This document shows, piece by piece, positions 35,447-46,985 of a stretch of DNA of 64,000 nucleotides. The DNA is taken from NCBI GenBank assembly GCA_005503055.1, contig SCOX01000011.1, positions 1 through 64,000 on the forward strand, given 5' to 3'. How positions within the stretch are numbered: the stretch's first letter is position 1; each line of letters opens with the position of its first letter. Below the pieces are notes generated by a model. It made no database searches and was not told the DNA's origin. It saw only the letters and a list, made by a program, of their open reading frames with translations. A program made the position numbers and the translations under genes. The stretch comes from Lysobacteraceae bacterium P. Its GTDB lineage: Bacteria; Pseudomonadota; Gammaproteobacteria; Xanthomonadales; Xanthomonadaceae.

Positions 35447-37635
35447 AGTTCTTCGCCAGTTGCGGAAAGGGCCTGGAATACCTGCTGGCCGACGAGCTCG
35501 CGGCGCTGGGTTGCACGCGCGCGACCGCGGCGATGGCCGGCGCCAACGCCGAAGGCACGCTCGCCGACGCGCAGCGCGCCGTGCTGTGGTCGCGAGTGGC
35601 CAGCCGTGTGCTGTGGCCGCTGGCCGAATTCGACTGCGCCGACGAACACGCGCTGTACGCGGGTGTCGCCGCGATCGACTGGCCCGCGCACCTCGCCCAG
35701 GGCGACACGCTCGCCGTCGATGCGCACGTGTCGGGCGAGGCGATCACGCACGCGCGTTACGCCGCGCAACGCGTGAAGGACGCGGTCGTCGACGTGATGC
35801 GCGCCCGCACCGGCACGCGTCCCGACGTGGACGTCGAGTCACCGGACCTGCGCGTGAACTTCGTGCTGCGCAAGGGCCGCGCGTTCGTCTCGATCGACCT
35901 CTCGGGCGGACCGATGCACCGTCGCGGTTGGCGCACCAAGCAGGGCGAGGCGCCGCTGAAGGAAAACCTCGCCGCCGCCGTGCTGCTGCGCGGGCAATGG
36001 CCGAAGGTGTACGCACAGGGCGGCGCACTGCTCGATCCGATGTGCGGCAGCGGCACGCTGCTGATCGAGGGCGCGCTGATGGCCGCCGACGTCGCACCGG
36101 GACTGCAGCGCCATGGCAATGAACTGCCCACGCGCTGGCTCGGATTCGATGCGATCGCCTGGCGCGCGCTCGTGGACGACGCACGCAAGCGCGAAGCGGT
36201 GGGCATGAACGCGTTGCGTCCGGCGTTCCTCGGCCGCGACACCGATCCGCACGCGATCCGCGCCGCGCAGGACAACGCAGTGCTCGCGGGGCTGGCGGGG
36301 TTGATCGAGTTCAAGGTCGGCGACATACGTTCGCTCGACGCCGTTGCGATTCCCGCGCCGACGGGAGAAGGCGAGACATCGCGTGGACTGGTCGTCTGCA
36401 ACCCGCCTTACGACGCGCGCTTGGCCGCCGAACCCGCGCTGTACCGCGCGCTCGGCGATGCGCTCAAGCGCGCGGTTCCGCAGTGGCGCGCGAGCCTGTT
36501 GTGCGGCGATGCCGCGTTGTCGTTCGCGACCGGCCTGCGCGCGCAGAAAAAGTACCAGCTGTTCAACGGCGCCATCGAGTGCACGCTGATCGTGTGCGAC
36601 CCTGTGGCGCCGCCGCAGCACCGGCGCACGGATGAAAGCGGCAACGAAGTGGCGCCGGTGCTGTCCGAAGGCGCGCAGATGGTCGCCAACCGGCTGCGCA
36701 AGAACCTGCGCAAGCTCAAGAGCTGGCGCGAGCGCGAGCAGGTCACGTGTTTCCGCGCCTATGACGCGGACCTGCCCGAATACGCCGCTGCCATCGACGT
36801 CTACACGACCGACGAGGCCACGCCGCGCACGTTCCTGCACGTGCAGGAGTACGCCGCGCCGGCCGAGATTCCCGAAGACGTGCAGCGTCGCCGCCTCAAC
36901 GAGTTGCTCGCCGCCGCGCGCGAAGTCTTCGCCGTCCCGCGCGAGAACGTGGCGCTCAAGACGCGCTCGCGCGGCAAGGGCGGGAGCAAGTACGGGCAGA
37001 TGGACTCGCGCGGCGAGTTCGTCACCGTGCGCGAGGGCCGTGCGCGGCTGCGCGTGAACCTGTTCGACTACCTCGACACCGGCCTATTCCTCGACCACCG
37101 GCCGCTGCGCCTGCACATCGCGGAACAGGCGCAGGACGTGCGTTTCCTCAACCTGTTCGGTTACACCGGCGCGGCCACGGTGCAGGCCGCCGTCGGCGGC
37201 GCGCGATTGACGACGACCGTCGACCTGTCGGGCACGTACCTGGAGTGGTGCGCCGACAACCTGCGCGAGAACGACATCGGCGGGACCCGCCATCGCCTCG
37301 TGCAGGCCGATGCGCTGACGTGGCTGGAAGCGGACACGCAGTACTACGACATGATCTTCTGCGACCCGCCGACGTTTTCCAATTCCAAGCGCGCGCAGGA
37401 CTTCGACGTGCAGGCGCAGCACGTGCGCCTGCTGCATGCGGCGGTGGAGCGGCTGGACGAGAACGGCGTGCTGTACTTCTCCAACAATTTCCGACGCTTC
37501 CGTCTGGACGAAGCCGCGATCGCGGAATTCGCCCAGATCGAGGACATCTCCGCGCGCACCATCCCGCCGGACTTCGAGCGCGATGCGCGCATCCATCGCT
37601 GCTGGCGACTGCAGCGGCGCCGTACGGGCGGATGA
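35443..37635 (+). CDS. rlmL: Bifunctional 23S rRNA methyltransferase RlmKL
   Basis: A 730-residue fused enzyme. The N-terminal half (RlmL) has a THUMP domain (about 45-155), [17 protein letters not shown] as the SAM loop and [10 protein letters not shown] as the catalytic NPPY; it makes m2G2445. The C-terminal half (RlmK) has [16 protein letters not shown] and [13 protein letters not shown] and makes m7G2069. Both active sites appear intact. The length is close to the E. coli protein (702 residues). Start ATG 35443 overlaps the hydrolase stop. Confidence 0.95.
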   Translation: MKFFASCGKGLEYLLADELAALGCTRATAAMAGANAEGTLADAQRAVLWSRVASRVLWPLAEFDCADEHALYAGVAAIDWPAHLAQGDTLAVDAHVSGEAITHARYAAQRVKDAVVDVMRARTGTRPDVDVESPDLRVNFVLRKGRAFVSIDLSGGPMHRRGWRTKQGEAPLKENLAAAVLLRGQWPKVYAQGGALLDPMCGSGTLLIEGALMAADVAPGLQRHGNELPTRWLGFDAIAWRALVDDARKREAVGMNALRPAFLGRDTDPHAIRAAQDNAVLAGLAGLIEFKVGDIRSLDAVAIPAPTGEGETSRGLVVCNPPYDARLAAEPALYRALGDALKRAVPQWRASLLCGDAALSFATGLRAQKKYQLFNGAIECTLIVCDPVAPPQHRRTDESGNEVAPVLSEGAQMVANRLRKNLRKLKSWREREQVTCFRAYDADLPEYAAAIDVYTTDEATPRTFLHVQEYAAPAEIPEDVQRRRLNELLAAAREVFAVPRENVALKTRSRGKGGSKYGQMDSRGEFVTVREGRARLRVNLFDYLDTGLFLDHRPLRLHIAEQAQDVRFLNLFGYTGAATVQAAVGGARLTTTVDLSGTYLEWCADNLRENDIGGTRHRLVQADALTWLEADTQYYDMIFCDPPTFSNSKRAQDFDVQAQHVRLLHAAVERLDENGVLYFSNNFRRFRLDEAAIAEFAQIEDISARTIPPDFERDARIHRCWRLQRRRTGG

Positions 37636-38050
37636 AGCCGCACCCCTGACGACGCACGGCGCGATGGACTGACGACGTCATTGCCTGACTGCGCGTGGGC
37701 GTACCGTTCGTCCTGCTCACCTGCGATACGCAGCCGTCGGTGCCTGAAGTGGTGGCACGCGAATTGCGTGGACGGGGGTTCAAAAACGCCTTGATGTTGC
37801 GTCGTACACCAGTGGCGGCGTGGTTCGTTCATTCGGCGTGAATCGGGTGGCATTTCTTCATTCGGCCTGCACGTTCCCGCGCGTAATCACAAATCGGACC
37901 ATGACGCCGTCTGGACGAACGTAAAGGCAAAACGCCGGGTTCGCGGGTGGAATGCACGCTTCCTGCTGCCCATGCCGGGTGAATTCACGGCAACGCTCCG
38001 CCTGCCGACGACGCGTGCCTTTCCCGCACCGTTCCCGCCCGGAGTCCGCC
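37636..38050 (+). other. Regulatory-looking gap before the YadA-like gene
   Basis: This 415-nt stretch has no convincing gene. It holds two exact 10-bp direct repeats, TTCATTCGGC at 37828-37837 and 37857-37866, spaced 29 nt apart (about three helical turns), the first overlapping a small inverted repeat ATTC-N5-GAAT. I could not place a clear -35/-10 pair or a known riboswitch. Confidence 0.4.
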
Positions 38051-41000
38051 ATGAACACGAATGCTCGCCAACGGCCATGCCTGCGCGAAGTCGCACGGTG
38101 TCGGGATACGAACCCATCCGTCCTCCGGACGCTCCACTGGATCGCACCGCTGATGGCGCTGCTGTGCGCGGGCACGGCAACGGATGTCGGCGCGCAGGCC
38201 TCGTGCACCGGGCCCGCCGGGCAGGTGGTGGTCGGTGTCGGCTCCTTCGTATGCGGCTCCAGCGCGACGGCATCGGCGGCCGGCGGAAACGCCACTGCGT
38301 TCGGCAACCAGAGTTCGGCGACGGCGGTGGGCGCGACCGCGCTCGGCGCGGGCGCGGCCACCAACGGTCTGCAGGCCTCGGCCATCGGCACGCAATCGCA
38401 GGCCAACGCCGAGGGCGCGACCGCAGTCGGCGCACAGTCGCGCGCGAATGCGGTCGGTGCGGCGGCGTTCGGCGGTTTCGTCGACCTGGACAACGACAAC
38501 ATCGCGGAGGCCAACGAACTCACCACGGCCAACTTCGTCAACGCGACCGCGATCGGCAACAACGCGCAGGTCAGCGCCGACGGCGGTTCGGCGTTCGGCA
38601 ACCAGAGCCGCGCGGCGGGCAACGCGGTGGCAGTGGGTCAGGCGGCTACGGCCGTGCAGGCCGGTGCTATCGCGCTGGGACAGGGCGCCGACGCGACCGC
38701 GGCCAACGCAATCGCCATCGGTCTGAACGCGCAGGCCACCGCCAGCGGCAGCGTGGCGCTCGGCGAGGGCGCGACCACGGGTGCACGCGCCAACGTGGTG
38801 TCGGTGGGCGGCGGCGCCGTGGCCACGCGTCAGATCGTCAATGTGGCGGCAGGCGTGCAGGGTACCGACGCGGTGAACCTCGATCAGCTGACCAGCGCCG
38901 TGGCCGACGGCTCGCGCTACTTCCAGGCCGACGGCTTGAACGACGGCAGCGACGATGGCGTCGCGAACGGACAGTTCACTTTGGCGGCCGGCAGCACGGC
39001 CGCCGCCAACGGGCCGGGCGCCACGGCGCTGGGTTCCAATTCCACAGCCAGCGGTGAAGCGGCCATCGCGGTCGGCGCATTCGCCAACGCCGCCGCCGCA
39101 CAGACGCTCGCGGTGGGCACCGGTGCGCAGGCGACGGTGATCGGCGCGCAGGCAATCGGCATCGGCGCGAACGCCGGCGCGGACCGCAGCTTGGCGATCG
39201 GTGGTGGCTCGCAGGCCAGCGGCGCCACGAGCATCGCGGTCGGCAACGAAGTGATCGCCAGTGGGCAGAGCAGCGTGGCGATGGGTTACCGCACGTCGGC
39301 CACCAACGTGCTGACCACCGCCATCGGCGGCTGGAACGATGCCAACGCCGACGGCGTGGTCGATGCCGGTGAGGTCACCGTGGCCTCGGGGCTTGGTGCC
39401 ATCGCCATCGGCCCGGCCGCGCAATCCACGCAGCAGGGTTCGGTGGCGATCGGCTCCAACAGCCTCGCCACGGCGCAGGCGAGTACGGCGGTCGGTACGA
39501 CGGCCCTCGCCACCGGTCTGGGCAGCGCGGCGTTCGGTTTCGACTCACAGGCCACGCAGCAGGCCGCGCTCGCACTGGGCGCGGGTTCACGCGCGATCGC
39601 CGCCAACAGCACCGCGGTGGGCACGCTCGCACAGGCGCAGGCCGGCAACACCATCGCCATCGGCTTCCAGGCGCTGGCGGCGGCCACCGACAGCGTGGTG
39701 CTCGGCACGCAGGCGCAGGTCTCCGTGGCGGGCAGCAACGGCATCTCGATCGGCAACAACAGCCAGGTGAATTCGCTCAACGGCCTGGCGCTGGGCACGG
39801 GCGCGATAGTCGCTGCCGTCGATCCGAGCGGCACCGTCATGAGCAACGGCATCGCGGTCGGCAACAACAGCCGCGCCAACAATTCCGATGCGACTGCGGT
39901 CGGCGCCAACGCGATCGCGAACGGGCAGAACAGCGTCGCCTTCGGCACCAGCGCCAACGCGCAGGGACCGCAGGCCAGCGCGATCGGCCAGAATGCGCGC
40001 GCGATCGGCAGCAACTCGGTCGCGCTGGGTACCTCGGCGTTCGCGCAGGGCAACGTGAGCACCGCGCTGGGGCAGAACTCCACCGCGACCGGATCGCTCA
40101 GCGTGGCGTTGGGCCAGTCGGCCGACGCCACCGCGAGCGAAGCGCTCGCCGTCGGCAACAACGCGCAGGCGACCGCAGACAACGCCACGTCGCTTGGACG
40201 CAGCGCGAACGCTTCGCAACAGGGCGCGCTGGCGCTGGGTGCCGATTCGATCGCCAGTGCCGTCGATGCGTTCGCGGGCGGACGCGGCAGCGCCGCGGTC
40301 GGCACGGGCAGTACCGCACTGGGCGCGGCCAGTCGCGCCGCCGGTGCGGACGACACCGCGCTGGGCAACGGCGCGCAGGTGCTCGCCGACCGCGGTACGT
40401 CGCTCGGCGCCCACAGCCTCATCGAGGCCGACGCCACGGAGTCGGTGGCGTTCGGTGCGAACACGAACGTCACCGCCGCGCAGGGCGCGGCACTGGGCTT
40501 CGGCAGCAACGTCACGGCGGCCAATGCGGTCGCGCTGGGGGCGGGCAGCGTCGCCGACCAGGCCGGTACGGTGTCGCTCGGCACCGTGGGCGCGGAGCGA
40601 CGCATCGTCAACGTCGCGGCAGGCATCGCGCCGACGGATAGCGTCAACGTCAGCCAGCTCACCACGGTCGTCGCAGGCAACCTGCGGTACTTCAAGGCCG
40701 ACGGTTTGAACGACGGCACCGACGATGCACAGGCGACCGGCGCGAATGCGATCGCCGTCGGCAGCAGCGCCAACGCGGCACATTCCGCAGCGACGGTGAT
40801 CGGCAACGCCGCGCTGTCGGCGGGCGACAACGCCACGGTGGTGGGCAACTCGGCGGTCGCGGGTACGGGATCATCGGCGTTCGGCGCGTTCGCCACGGCC
40901 AACGGCGAGTTGGCCATGGCACTGGGCAACGGCAGTGCGGCCAACAACACGCGCGCCACCGCGGTTGGATCGCTCGCCCGGGCGATCAACCCCGGCAGCA

Positions 41001-44000
41001 GTGCCTTCGGCGTGGAGGCCGCGGCCTCCGGACAGGATGCGACGGCCATCGGCATCCGCAGCAATGCCATCGGACAGGACAGTGTTGCGCTGGGATCCGA
41101 CACCGTGGCGACGGGCGCTGGTGCGGTACTGGTCGGCGCCGACGGGCGTGCGAGCGCGGATCGTGCCGTCGCGCTGGGAAGCACCGCGCAGGCCAACGCC
41201 ATCGACAGCATGGCGATGGGCGCCAGCAGTACGGTCGCGGTGGGTGCCACGCAGTCGTCGGCCTTCGGCGCGACGTCGAACATTACCGCCGCACAGGGCA
41301 CGGCGCTGGGCTTCGGCAGCAGCGTCAGCGCGATCAACGCGGTCGCGATCGGCAACGGTTCCATCGCCGACCAGGCGGACACCATTTCCATCGGCACCGC
41401 CGCCGCGCAGCGAAGGATCGTCAACGTCGCCGCGGGCACGGCACCTACGGATGCGGTGAACGTCAGCCAGCTCGGCACCGCCGTTTCTGGCATCCGCCAC
41501 TTCAAGGCCAACAGCAGCGTGCTGGGCGATGACGCCGTCGCCAGTGGGCTGGGTTCGATGGCGGCCGGCGTGCTGGCCGAGGCGAGCGGATTGCGTTCCG
41601 TCGCGGTGGGCGTGGACAGCACCGCCAGCGGCAACCTGTCGATCGCCATCGGCGACCAGTCCAATGCAGGCGGGCCCGGCGCGCTCGCGATGGGCTTGAA
41701 CTCGCAGGCACTCGGCGAGGGCGGCATCGCGATCGGCACCGCCAGCCTTGCCAGCGGCCTGGCCGACATCGCCATCGGCCGCAACGCGCAGGTGCTGGCT
41801 GACGACAGTATCGCGATCGGCGACAACGCGGTGATCGCGGTGGGCGCGACGCAGGCGTCCGCGTTCGGCGCGGCCAGCAACATCTTCGCCACGCAGGGAA
41901 CCGCGCTCGGCTTCGCCGCCAGCGTCACCGACGTGGGCGGCGTCGCGCTCGGCAGCGGCTCGCTGGCCAATCGCGGCACGGCGGTGTCGATCGGCACGCC
42001 GGGCAGCGAACGGCAGATCATCAACGTCGCAGAGGGCACGGAGCCGACGGATGCCGTGAACGTCAGCCAGCTCGGAACGGCGACCGGCGCGTTGCGCTAC
42101 TTCAAGGCCAACGGATTGAACGACGGCACCGACGATGCGCAGATCGCGGGATTGCAGACCGTCGCGGTGGGTTCGAACGCGCTGGCGACCGAGGGGCAAT
42201 CCACCGCCCTCGGTAGCGGCGCGCAGGCCACGGCCTTCTTCGCCACGGCGGTGGGTCATACCGCCGCCGCCACCGGTACTGCGTCGACTGCTCTGGGTCA
42301 ATTCAGTCGCGCGCCCGGCATCAACGCAGTAGCGGTCGGCGCCGATGCTCAGGCGCAGGCGATGAATGCATCGGCGCTGGGACAGAACAGCGTCGCCGCA
42401 GGCGCTGGCAGCACGGCCATTGGCCAGGCCAGCTTCGCTGGCGGTGCCAGCGACATCGCATTGGGCAACAACGCACGCGTGGAAGCCGACGAAAGCACGG
42501 CTGTCGGCACGGGTGCCACCATCGCAACAGGCGCGACGCAGTCGTCGGCGTTCGGTGCGACGTCCCACAGCGGCGCGGTGCAGGGCACGGCACTGGGCTT
42601 CGGCAGCAGCGTCGCCACGCAGGGTGCGGTGGCGTTGGGCGCGGGTTCGATCCCGGCCGGTTCCGGCGCGATCGATTTCGATACGACCGACCGGACGTTG
42701 CTGGGCGCAGTTTCGGTGGGCACCACCACCAGCTACCGGCAGATCACCAATCTCGCTGACGGCACGCAGCAGCAGGATGCGGTGACGATCCGCCAGTTGC
42801 AGGGCGCGATCGGATCGGTGGCGGCATCGCCGTCGATGTACTTCCACGCCAACTCGGCGGCGGGCGACTCGCTCGCGGTCGGTGCGGAAGCGATTGCGGT
42901 CGGGCCGCTGACCGTGGTCAACGGCGACAATGGCATCGGCGTTGGCAACGGAGCCGTCGTCGATCTCGCCGCGCCGGGCGGCATCGCGCTGGGTCGACAG
43001 ACGCACGTGTTGATGGCGTCGGGCATCGCGATGGGCACCCAGGCGCAGGCGAACGCGGAACAGGGCGTCGCACTCGGAGCGGGCGCGACCGTGGACCACG
43101 CACTCAGCGTGGCGATCGGCTCGGCGTCGCAGACGACGGTCGGTGCGGAAACGGGCTACACGGCGTTCGGCCTGAGTGCACCGCAGAACTCCTTCGGTGA
43201 AGTCTCCATCGGCAGCGCCGGTGCGCAGCGCAAGCTGACGAACCTGGCCGCCGGCAGCAACGATACCGACGCGGTCAACGTCGCGCAGCTGCGCACGGTG
43301 CAGGCCACCGCCAACGACGCGCTGCTGTGGGACGCGGCCGCCAACGGCGGCGCCGGGGCGTTCAGCGCGAACCATCTGGGCAGCGGTCCGAACAAGATCG
43401 TCAACGTGGCTGGCGGCCTGGTCGATGCGAACAGCACGGAGGCCGTCAACGGCGCGCAGCTGCTGGCTGCGCTGCGCGGCGTGAGCAACGTGTTCGTCGG
43501 CAGCGATCTGTTGCTCAACCCGGGGGCAAGCACGCTCGATGCTCCGCAGTTCGTGCTCGGCGACAACGTGTTCAACAACGTCGAAGCCGCGCTGAGTTTC
43601 CTGCAGGGTCGGGTGGACACGCTCGCGACAGGAGGTGGCGGTGGCGCCGACGCGCGATTCACCGCACAGGAGGCCGCGCCGGCCACGGCGACGGGCGCGC
43701 AGTCGGTCGCAGCGGGCAGCAACGCGCAGGCGAACGCGCCCAACAGCGTCGCGCTCGGCGCGAACTCGATCGCCGACCGCGCCGACACCGTGTCGGTGGG
43801 CGCGCCGGGAGGCGAGCGGCAGGTCGCCAACGTCGCCGCGGGTACCGCGCCGACGGACGCCGTCAACGTGCAGCAGATGCAGACGCAGTCGGTGACCACG
43901 CTCAACCAGGCCAACGCCTATACCGACCAGCGCGTGAGCGAGATCGTCGCGGTGCCGTTGCAGGCCATCGAAGACCTGCGCGGCGAGGTCGAGGACGAGT

Positions 44001-44248
44001 TCCGCCACACCGATCGCCGCATCAACCGGCAGGGCGCGATGAACGCGGCGATGGTGCACATGGCCAGCAGCGCGGCGAACATCCAGACGCTCAATCGCGT
44101 GTCCGTCGGTGCGGGGTATTCGGAAGGCGAGGAAGCGATGGCGGTGGGCTATCAGCGCCAGTTGAAGCGCAACATGTCGCTGTCGTTCGGCGCGGCGTTC
44201 AGCGGCAGCGAACAATCGGCTGGCGTGGGTCTGGGCATCGGCTGGTAG
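38051..44248 (+). CDS. Giant YadA-like trimeric autotransporter adhesin
   Basis: A 2065-residue type Vc secreted surface protein, the largest gene in the window. A signal peptide (about residues 25-49, ending VGAQA) is preceded by a charged N-region, not a standard ESPR. The passenger is a series of YadA-head units (AxAxGxxAxAxG type) split by neck motifs such as [19 protein letters not shown] into about five blocks. Two EF-hand-like loops interrupt the head: [12 protein letters not shown] (residues 145-156) and [12 protein letters not shown] (430-441). The C-terminus has a coiled-coil stalk ([21 protein letters not shown]) and the YadA anchor ending in ...VGLGIGW. ATG 38051 has GGAG 6 nt upstream. 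A role in attachment or biofilm is expected. Confidence 0.93.
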   Translation: MNTNARQRPCLREVARCRDTNPSVLRTLHWIAPLMALLCAGTATDVGAQASCTGPAGQVVVGVGSFVCGSSATASAAGGNATAFGNQSSATAVGATALGAGAATNGLQASAIGTQSQANAEGATAVGAQSRANAVGAAAFGGFVDLDNDNIAEANELTTANFVNATAIGNNAQVSADGGSAFGNQSRAAGNAVAVGQAATAVQAGAIALGQGADATAANAIAIGLNAQATASGSVALGEGATTGARANVVSVGGGAVATRQIVNVAAGVQGTDAVNLDQLTSAVADGSRYFQADGLNDGSDDGVANGQFTLAAGSTAAANGPGATALGSNSTASGEAAIAVGAFANAAAAQTLAVGTGAQATVIGAQAIGIGANAGADRSLAIGGGSQASGATSIAVGNEVIASGQSSVAMGYRTSATNVLTTAIGGWNDANADGVVDAGEVTVASGLGAIAIGPAAQSTQQGSVAIGSNSLATAQASTAVGTTALATGLGSAAFGFDSQATQQAALALGAGSRAIAANSTAVGTLAQAQAGNTIAIGFQALAAATDSVVLGTQAQVSVAGSNGISIGNNSQVNSLNGLALGTGAIVAAVDPSGTVMSNGIAVGNNSRANNSDATAVGANAIANGQNSVAFGTSANAQGPQASAIGQNARAIGSNSVALGTSAFAQGNVSTALGQNSTATGSLSVALGQSADATASEALAVGNNAQATADNATSLGRSANASQQGALALGADSIASAVDAFAGGRGSAAVGTGSTALGAASRAAGADDTALGNGAQVLADRGTSLGAHSLIEADATESVAFGANTNVTAAQGAALGFGSNVTAANAVALGAGSVADQAGTVSLGTVGAERRIVNVAAGIAPTDSVNVSQLTTVVAGNLRYFKADGLNDGTDDAQATGANAIAVGSSANAAHSAATVIGNAALSAGDNATVVGNSAVAGTGSSAFGAFATANGELAMALGNGSAANNTRATAVGSLARAINPGSSAFGVEAAASGQDATAIGIRSNAIGQDSVALGSDTVATGAGAVLVGADGRASADRAVALGSTAQANAIDSMAMGASSTVAVGATQSSAFGATSNITAAQGTALGFGSSVSAINAVAIGNGSIADQADTISIGTAAAQRRIVNVAAGTAPTDAVNVSQLGTAVSGIRHFKANSSVLGDDAVASGLGSMAAGVLAEASGLRSVAVGVDSTASGNLSIAIGDQSNAGGPGALAMGLNSQALGEGGIAIGTASLASGLADIAIGRNAQVLADDSIAIGDNAVIAVGATQASAFGAASNIFATQGTALGFAASVTDVGGVALGSGSLANRGTAVSIGTPGSERQIINVAEGTEPTDAVNVSQLGTATGALRYFKANGLNDGTDDAQIAGLQTVAVGSNALATEGQSTALGSGAQATAFFATAVGHTAAATGTASTALGQFSRAPGINAVAVGADAQAQAMNASALGQNSVAAGAGSTAIGQASFAGGASDIALGNNARVEADESTAVGTGATIATGATQSSAFGATSHSGAVQGTALGFGSSVATQGAVALGAGSIPAGSGAIDFDTTDRTLLGAVSVGTTTSYRQITNLADGTQQQDAVTIRQLQGAIGSVAASPSMYFHANSAAGDSLAVGAEAIAVGPLTVVNGDNGIGVGNGAVVDLAAPGGIALGRQTHVLMASGIAMGTQAQANAEQGVALGAGATVDHALSVAIGSASQTTVGAETGYTAFGLSAPQNSFGEVSIGSAGAQRKLTNLAAGSNDTDAVNVAQLRTVQATANDALLWDAAANGGAGAFSANHLGSGPNKIVNVAGGLVDANSTEAVNGAQLLAALRGVSNVFVGSDLLLNPGASTLDAPQFVLGDNVFNNVEAALSFLQGRVDTLATGGGGGADARFTAQEAAPATATGAQSVAAGSNAQANAPNSVALGANSIADRADTVSVGAPGGERQVANVAAGTAPTDAVNVQQMQTQSVTTLNQANAYTDQRVSEIVAVPLQAIEDLRGEVEDEFRHTDRRINRQGAMNAAMVHMASSAANIQTLNRVSVGAGYSEGEEAMAVGYQRQLKRNMSLSFGAAFSGSEQSAGVGLGIGW

Positions 44249-44261
44249 CGCCGGAACGCGA

Positions 44262-44289
44262 ACGGGCCCGCTGGATCGAGCGGGCCCGT
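44262..44289 (+). terminator. Stem-loop after the adhesin gene
   Basis: ACGGGCCCGCT (44262-44272) pairs perfectly with AGCGGGCCCGT (44279-44289) around a 6-nt loop. It lies 13 nt after the stop, but no T tract follows. Confidence 0.65.
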
Positions 44290-44418
44290 GGCAATGGGAT
44301 AACAAACACCCGCGCCGATCTGCGGTTGCCGGGCGCGTAACCGTCCGTTCCACCGGCGGCACTGTGCGCCCGCGTTTCCGGCCCGCACATTGTGGGATCG
44401 ACCTGTGAGGAGCCCGCC

Positions 44419-45273
44419 ATGAGCACGCTTTCCCCCGCCGCCCGTATCGGCCGCACCCTGCGCGGCATGCCCGCCTCCGATGGCGCGGGCGTCAAGCTGA
44501 CGCGCGTGATCGGCTCGCCGGAGCTGGAGATGCTCGATCCGTTCCTGCTGCTCGACGAGTTCGGCACCGACCGGCCCGAGGATTACCTCGCCGGCTTTCC
44601 CGAGCACCCGCACCGCGGCTTCGAGACCGTCACCTACATGCTCGACGGCCGCATGCGCCACAAGGACAACCACGGCAACGAAGGCGTGCTGGTGCCCGGC
44701 AGCGTGCAGTGGATGACGGCCGGTCGTGGCCTCGTGCATTCGGAGATGCCCGAGCAGCACGAAGGTCGCATGCGCGGTTTCCAGCTGTGGGTGAACCTGC
44801 CGGCCAGCGAGAAGATGACGCAGCCGCAGTACCAGGAATACGCGCCGGACCGCATCCCGCAGTTGCAGCCCGCCGATGGCGTGCACGTGAAGGTGATCGC
44901 CGGTCGCGTCGGCGAGGTCGACGGTCCGATCCGCCAGCCCGCAACCGATCCGATCTATCTCGACATCGAACTGGCGCCCAACGCCACGTGGCAGTACGAG
45001 TTGCCCGAGGGCCACAACGCCTTCGCGTATGCATTCGAGGGCGAGGGCTCGCTGGGCGAGGGCGATGAGGCGCGCGCGCTGTCCGCGCAGCACCTGGCGG
45101 TGCTGATCGGCGGTCCACGCCTCACGCTGGCTGCCGGCGCCGCCGGGCTGCGCGTGATCCTCGTCGCCGGCCGACCGCTGCGCGAGCCGGTCGCACGCTA
45201 CGGCCCGTTCGTGATGAACACACGCGAGCAGGTCATGCAGGCCTTCGTCGACTTCCAGGAAGGGCGCTTCTGA
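44419..45273 (+). CDS. Pirin family protein (first copy)
   Basis: A 284-residue bicupin. The N-terminal cupin carries the pirin metal site PEHPHRGFETVTYMLDGRMRH (two His and Glu) and further His in GLVHSEMP; QWMTAGRG is another hallmark. Some bacterial pirins have quercetinase activity, others modulate enzymes such as pyruvate dehydrogenase; neither can be assigned here. AGGAG precedes the ATG. A second, clearly different pirin lies at 46986. Confidence 0.9.
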   Translation: MSTLSPAARIGRTLRGMPASDGAGVKLTRVIGSPELEMLDPFLLLDEFGTDRPEDYLAGFPEHPHRGFETVTYMLDGRMRHKDNHGNEGVLVPGSVQWMTAGRGLVHSEMPEQHEGRMRGFQLWVNLPASEKMTQPQYQEYAPDRIPQLQPADGVHVKVIAGRVGEVDGPIRQPATDPIYLDIELAPNATWQYELPEGHNAFAYAFEGEGSLGEGDEARALSAQHLAVLIGGPRLTLAAGAAGLRVILVAGRPLREPVARYGPFVMNTREQVMQAFVDFQEGRF

Positions 45274-45308
45274 AGAAGGCCGACCGGACCGCACCTGACG
45301 TGAAAAAG

Positions 45309-45338
45309 AAAAAGGCCACGCTCCCGCGTGGCCTTTTT
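45309..45338. terminator. Bidirectional terminator between pirin and aqpZ
   Basis: AAAAAGGCCACGC (45309-45321) pairs with GCGTGGCCTTTTT (45326-45338) around TCCC. The A and T runs on both sides let it act on transcripts from either strand, and it sits between two convergent genes. Confidence 0.94.
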
Positions 45339-45358
45339 CGTGTCGCGATGGACCGCGA

Positions 45359-46096
45359 TCAGCGACCGTCGCCCGCCACATCCGGACCGAACTGTCCCAG
45401 CCAGCGGTAGATCACGCCGCCGAGCAGGCCGCCGGCGATCGGCGCGACCCAGAACAGCCACAACTGCGACATCGCAACAGGGCCGGCGAACACCGCCACG
45501 CCCGTGGAACGTGCCGGGTTCACCGAGGTGTTGGTGACCGGAATGGAGATCAGGTGGATCAGCGTCAGCGCCAGGCCGATCGCGATGGGCGCGAAACCCG
45601 CCGGTGCGCGCGTGTGGGTGGCGCCGAGGATCACGATCAGGAACATCGCGGTCATCACGATCTCGCACAGGAACGCCGCGCCGATGGTGTAGCCGCCCGG
45701 CGAATGCGTGCCGTAGCCGTTGCTGGCGAAGGCGCCCGCGGCGTTGGGATCGATCGCGAAATCCGGCGCACCGCTGGCGATGTGCAGCAGGATGAAGCCG
45801 GCGACGATGCCACCCAGGACCTGGGCGAAGATGTAGGGAATCAGCTCGCGCGCCGAAAAACGGCCGCCGGCCCACAGGCCGAAGCTCACCGCCGGATTGA
45901 AGTGGCCGCCGGAAATATGACCCAGCGCATACGCGCCGGTGAGGACGGTCAGGCCGAATGCGAGCGAGACGCCCAACAGGCCGATACCGAGGGGATTCCC
46001 GTCACCGCCGAACTTCGCGGCGAGCACCGCACTACCGCAACCGCCAAGCACCAACCAGAACGTACCGATGAACTCGGCCGCAAGCTTCCTGATCAT
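45359..46096 (-). CDS. aqpZ: Aquaporin Z
   Basis: A 245-residue water channel with six membrane spans and the two pore NPA boxes ([10 protein letters not shown] and TSVNPARS). Around the selectivity filter, His ([10 protein letters not shown]) and Arg (NPARS) are in place as in water-specific aquaporins rather than glycerol facilitators. [24 protein letters not shown] is the typical start. ATG 46096 is used: GGAG lies 8 nt upstream. It belongs to the inner membrane and helps in osmotic adaptation. Confidence 0.95.
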   Translation of the reverse strand: MIRKLAAEFIGTFWLVLGGCGSAVLAAKFGGDGNPLGIGLLGVSLAFGLTVLTGAYALGHISGGHFNPAVSFGLWAGGRFSARELIPYIFAQVLGGIVAGFILLHIASGAPDFAIDPNAAGAFASNGYGTHSPGGYTIGAAFLCEIVMTAMFLIVILGATHTRAPAGFAPIAIGLALTLIHLISIPVTNTSVNPARSTGVAVFAGPVAMSQLWLFWVAPIAGGLLGGVIYRWLGQFGPDVAGDGR

Positions 46097-46241
46097 GTTG
46101 TTTCTCCTGCCCATGGAACCGATGGAATCGAACCGATCTCGCATCAGGACGTGCCTGCGCGAGAAAGCGGCCGATGTTAGGAGCGGCGAGGAGGACGGTA
46201 ACTGCGAAAGAAGCTGATTGCACGCGCAGCCCGATCGGCGG

Positions 46242-46305
46242 CAATCCGCCCGGCGAAGCGGGCAGACCGGCCTCAATCCGCCCGACGAAGCGGGCGGACC
46301 GGCCT
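46242..46305. repeat. 32-bp tandem repeat, two copies
   Basis: Two adjacent 32-bp units begin CAATCCGCCCG (46242-46273 and 46274-46305) and differ at two bases. Each unit contains an inverted core CCGCCCG...CGGGCGG. It lies between the aqpZ start and the next minus-strand gene's stop. Confidence 0.8.
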
Positions 46306-46317
46306 TCATCGCGTGGA

Positions 46318-46779
46318 TCAGTTGCTGCTCAGGCGCGTTGCGGGGAAGCGGATCGACTGCACCTGGGTCAACGCGGGCGACAACTGCGGCTTTTCGGCCT
46401 GGAACCAGATGTGCGCGACGCGACCGTCGGGCAGTTCCACCAGCGTCTCGCGGACTTCGACGTCCGGCTTGGTCGCCAGTTCGCCGCGGTACCAGTAGAC
46501 GCTGAGGCCGTCGATCACGCCAGCTTCGGCGCGATTTCCGCGCTTGGGCTCGAAGTTCGCCTTGCGCGAGATGTAGAGGCCGAACGCTTCCGAGCCATCG
46601 GCGCGCAATGCGCGACAGAAATCGGAACCGCCACTGGCCTTGTATTCCCACGTCAGTCCGGCGTCCGCGGGCAACTGCGGACAATTTCCACCATCTTGCG
46701 TGCTCTGCGCGTGCGCGGTCGCCATGCCCAGACCGGCGAGCACAAGCAGGGCCGACATACGCCATGCCGTCGTATTCAC
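46318..46779 (-). CDS. Exported hypothetical protein
   Basis: A 153-residue protein with a clear signal peptide ([18 protein letters not shown]). The mature part has two Cys (NCPQL, DFCRAL) that may pair, and strands such as [14 protein letters not shown] and [26 protein letters not shown] cannot name a family. A good sigma70-type promoter lies about 100 nt upstream, with a small hairpin in the leader. Confidence 0.65.
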   Translation of the reverse strand: MNTTAWRMSALLVLAGLGMATAHAQSTQDGGNCPQLPADAGLTWEYKASGGSDFCRALRADGSEAFGLYISRKANFEPKRGNRAEAGVIDGLSVYWYRGELATKPDVEVRETLVELPDGRVAHIWFQAEKPQLSPALTQVQSIRFPATRLSSN

Positions 46780-46817
46780 GACAAACCCCCTGTAGTCGTT
46801 ACACCCCTTGCAACGAA

Positions 46818-46835
46818 CAGCCCGGTTGCGGGCTG
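46818..46835 (-). promoter_or_regulatory. Leader hairpin
   Basis: CAGCCCG (46818-46824) pairs with CGGGCTG (46829-46835) around a 4-nt loop within the roughly 90-nt leader of the exported protein at 46318-46779. It could influence message stability. Confidence 0.4.
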
Positions 46836-46878
46836 CATGTGACCGGCGAAGCGTGACCGGTTCGGCCGATCTGGCTCG

Positions 46879-46907
46879 AACATAGTCCAGAAAACGGCAC
46901 TTGACAA
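46879..46907 (-). promoter_or_regulatory. Sigma70-type promoter
   Basis: On the minus strand TTGTCA (46907-46902) and TATGTT (46884-46879) are separated by exactly 17 nt. This is the best promoter match found in the window and points toward the exported-protein gene that starts at 46779. Confidence 0.6.
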
Positions 46908-46985
46908 ATAACCAGGCCTAATGGACCGACAGCCGGGCTTATGAATCGGGGGCAGCCCATCCGGCCGGCTTATGGGCCGGTGGCC

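Noticed and set aside
37900-37995. Possible c-di-GMP-I (GEMM) riboswitch before the adhesin gene
   Set aside because: Pieces such as GGCAAAAC and GCCGGGT recall the motif, but the conserved GACGCAAAGCC core and the GAAA tetraloop are missing and the stems do not pair. A covariance search with Infernal would decide.
40871-44362. Long minus-strand open frame opposite the adhesin gene
   Set aside because: Repeats in the adhesin coding sequence keep the opposite frame open; the translation is Arg-rich without domains.
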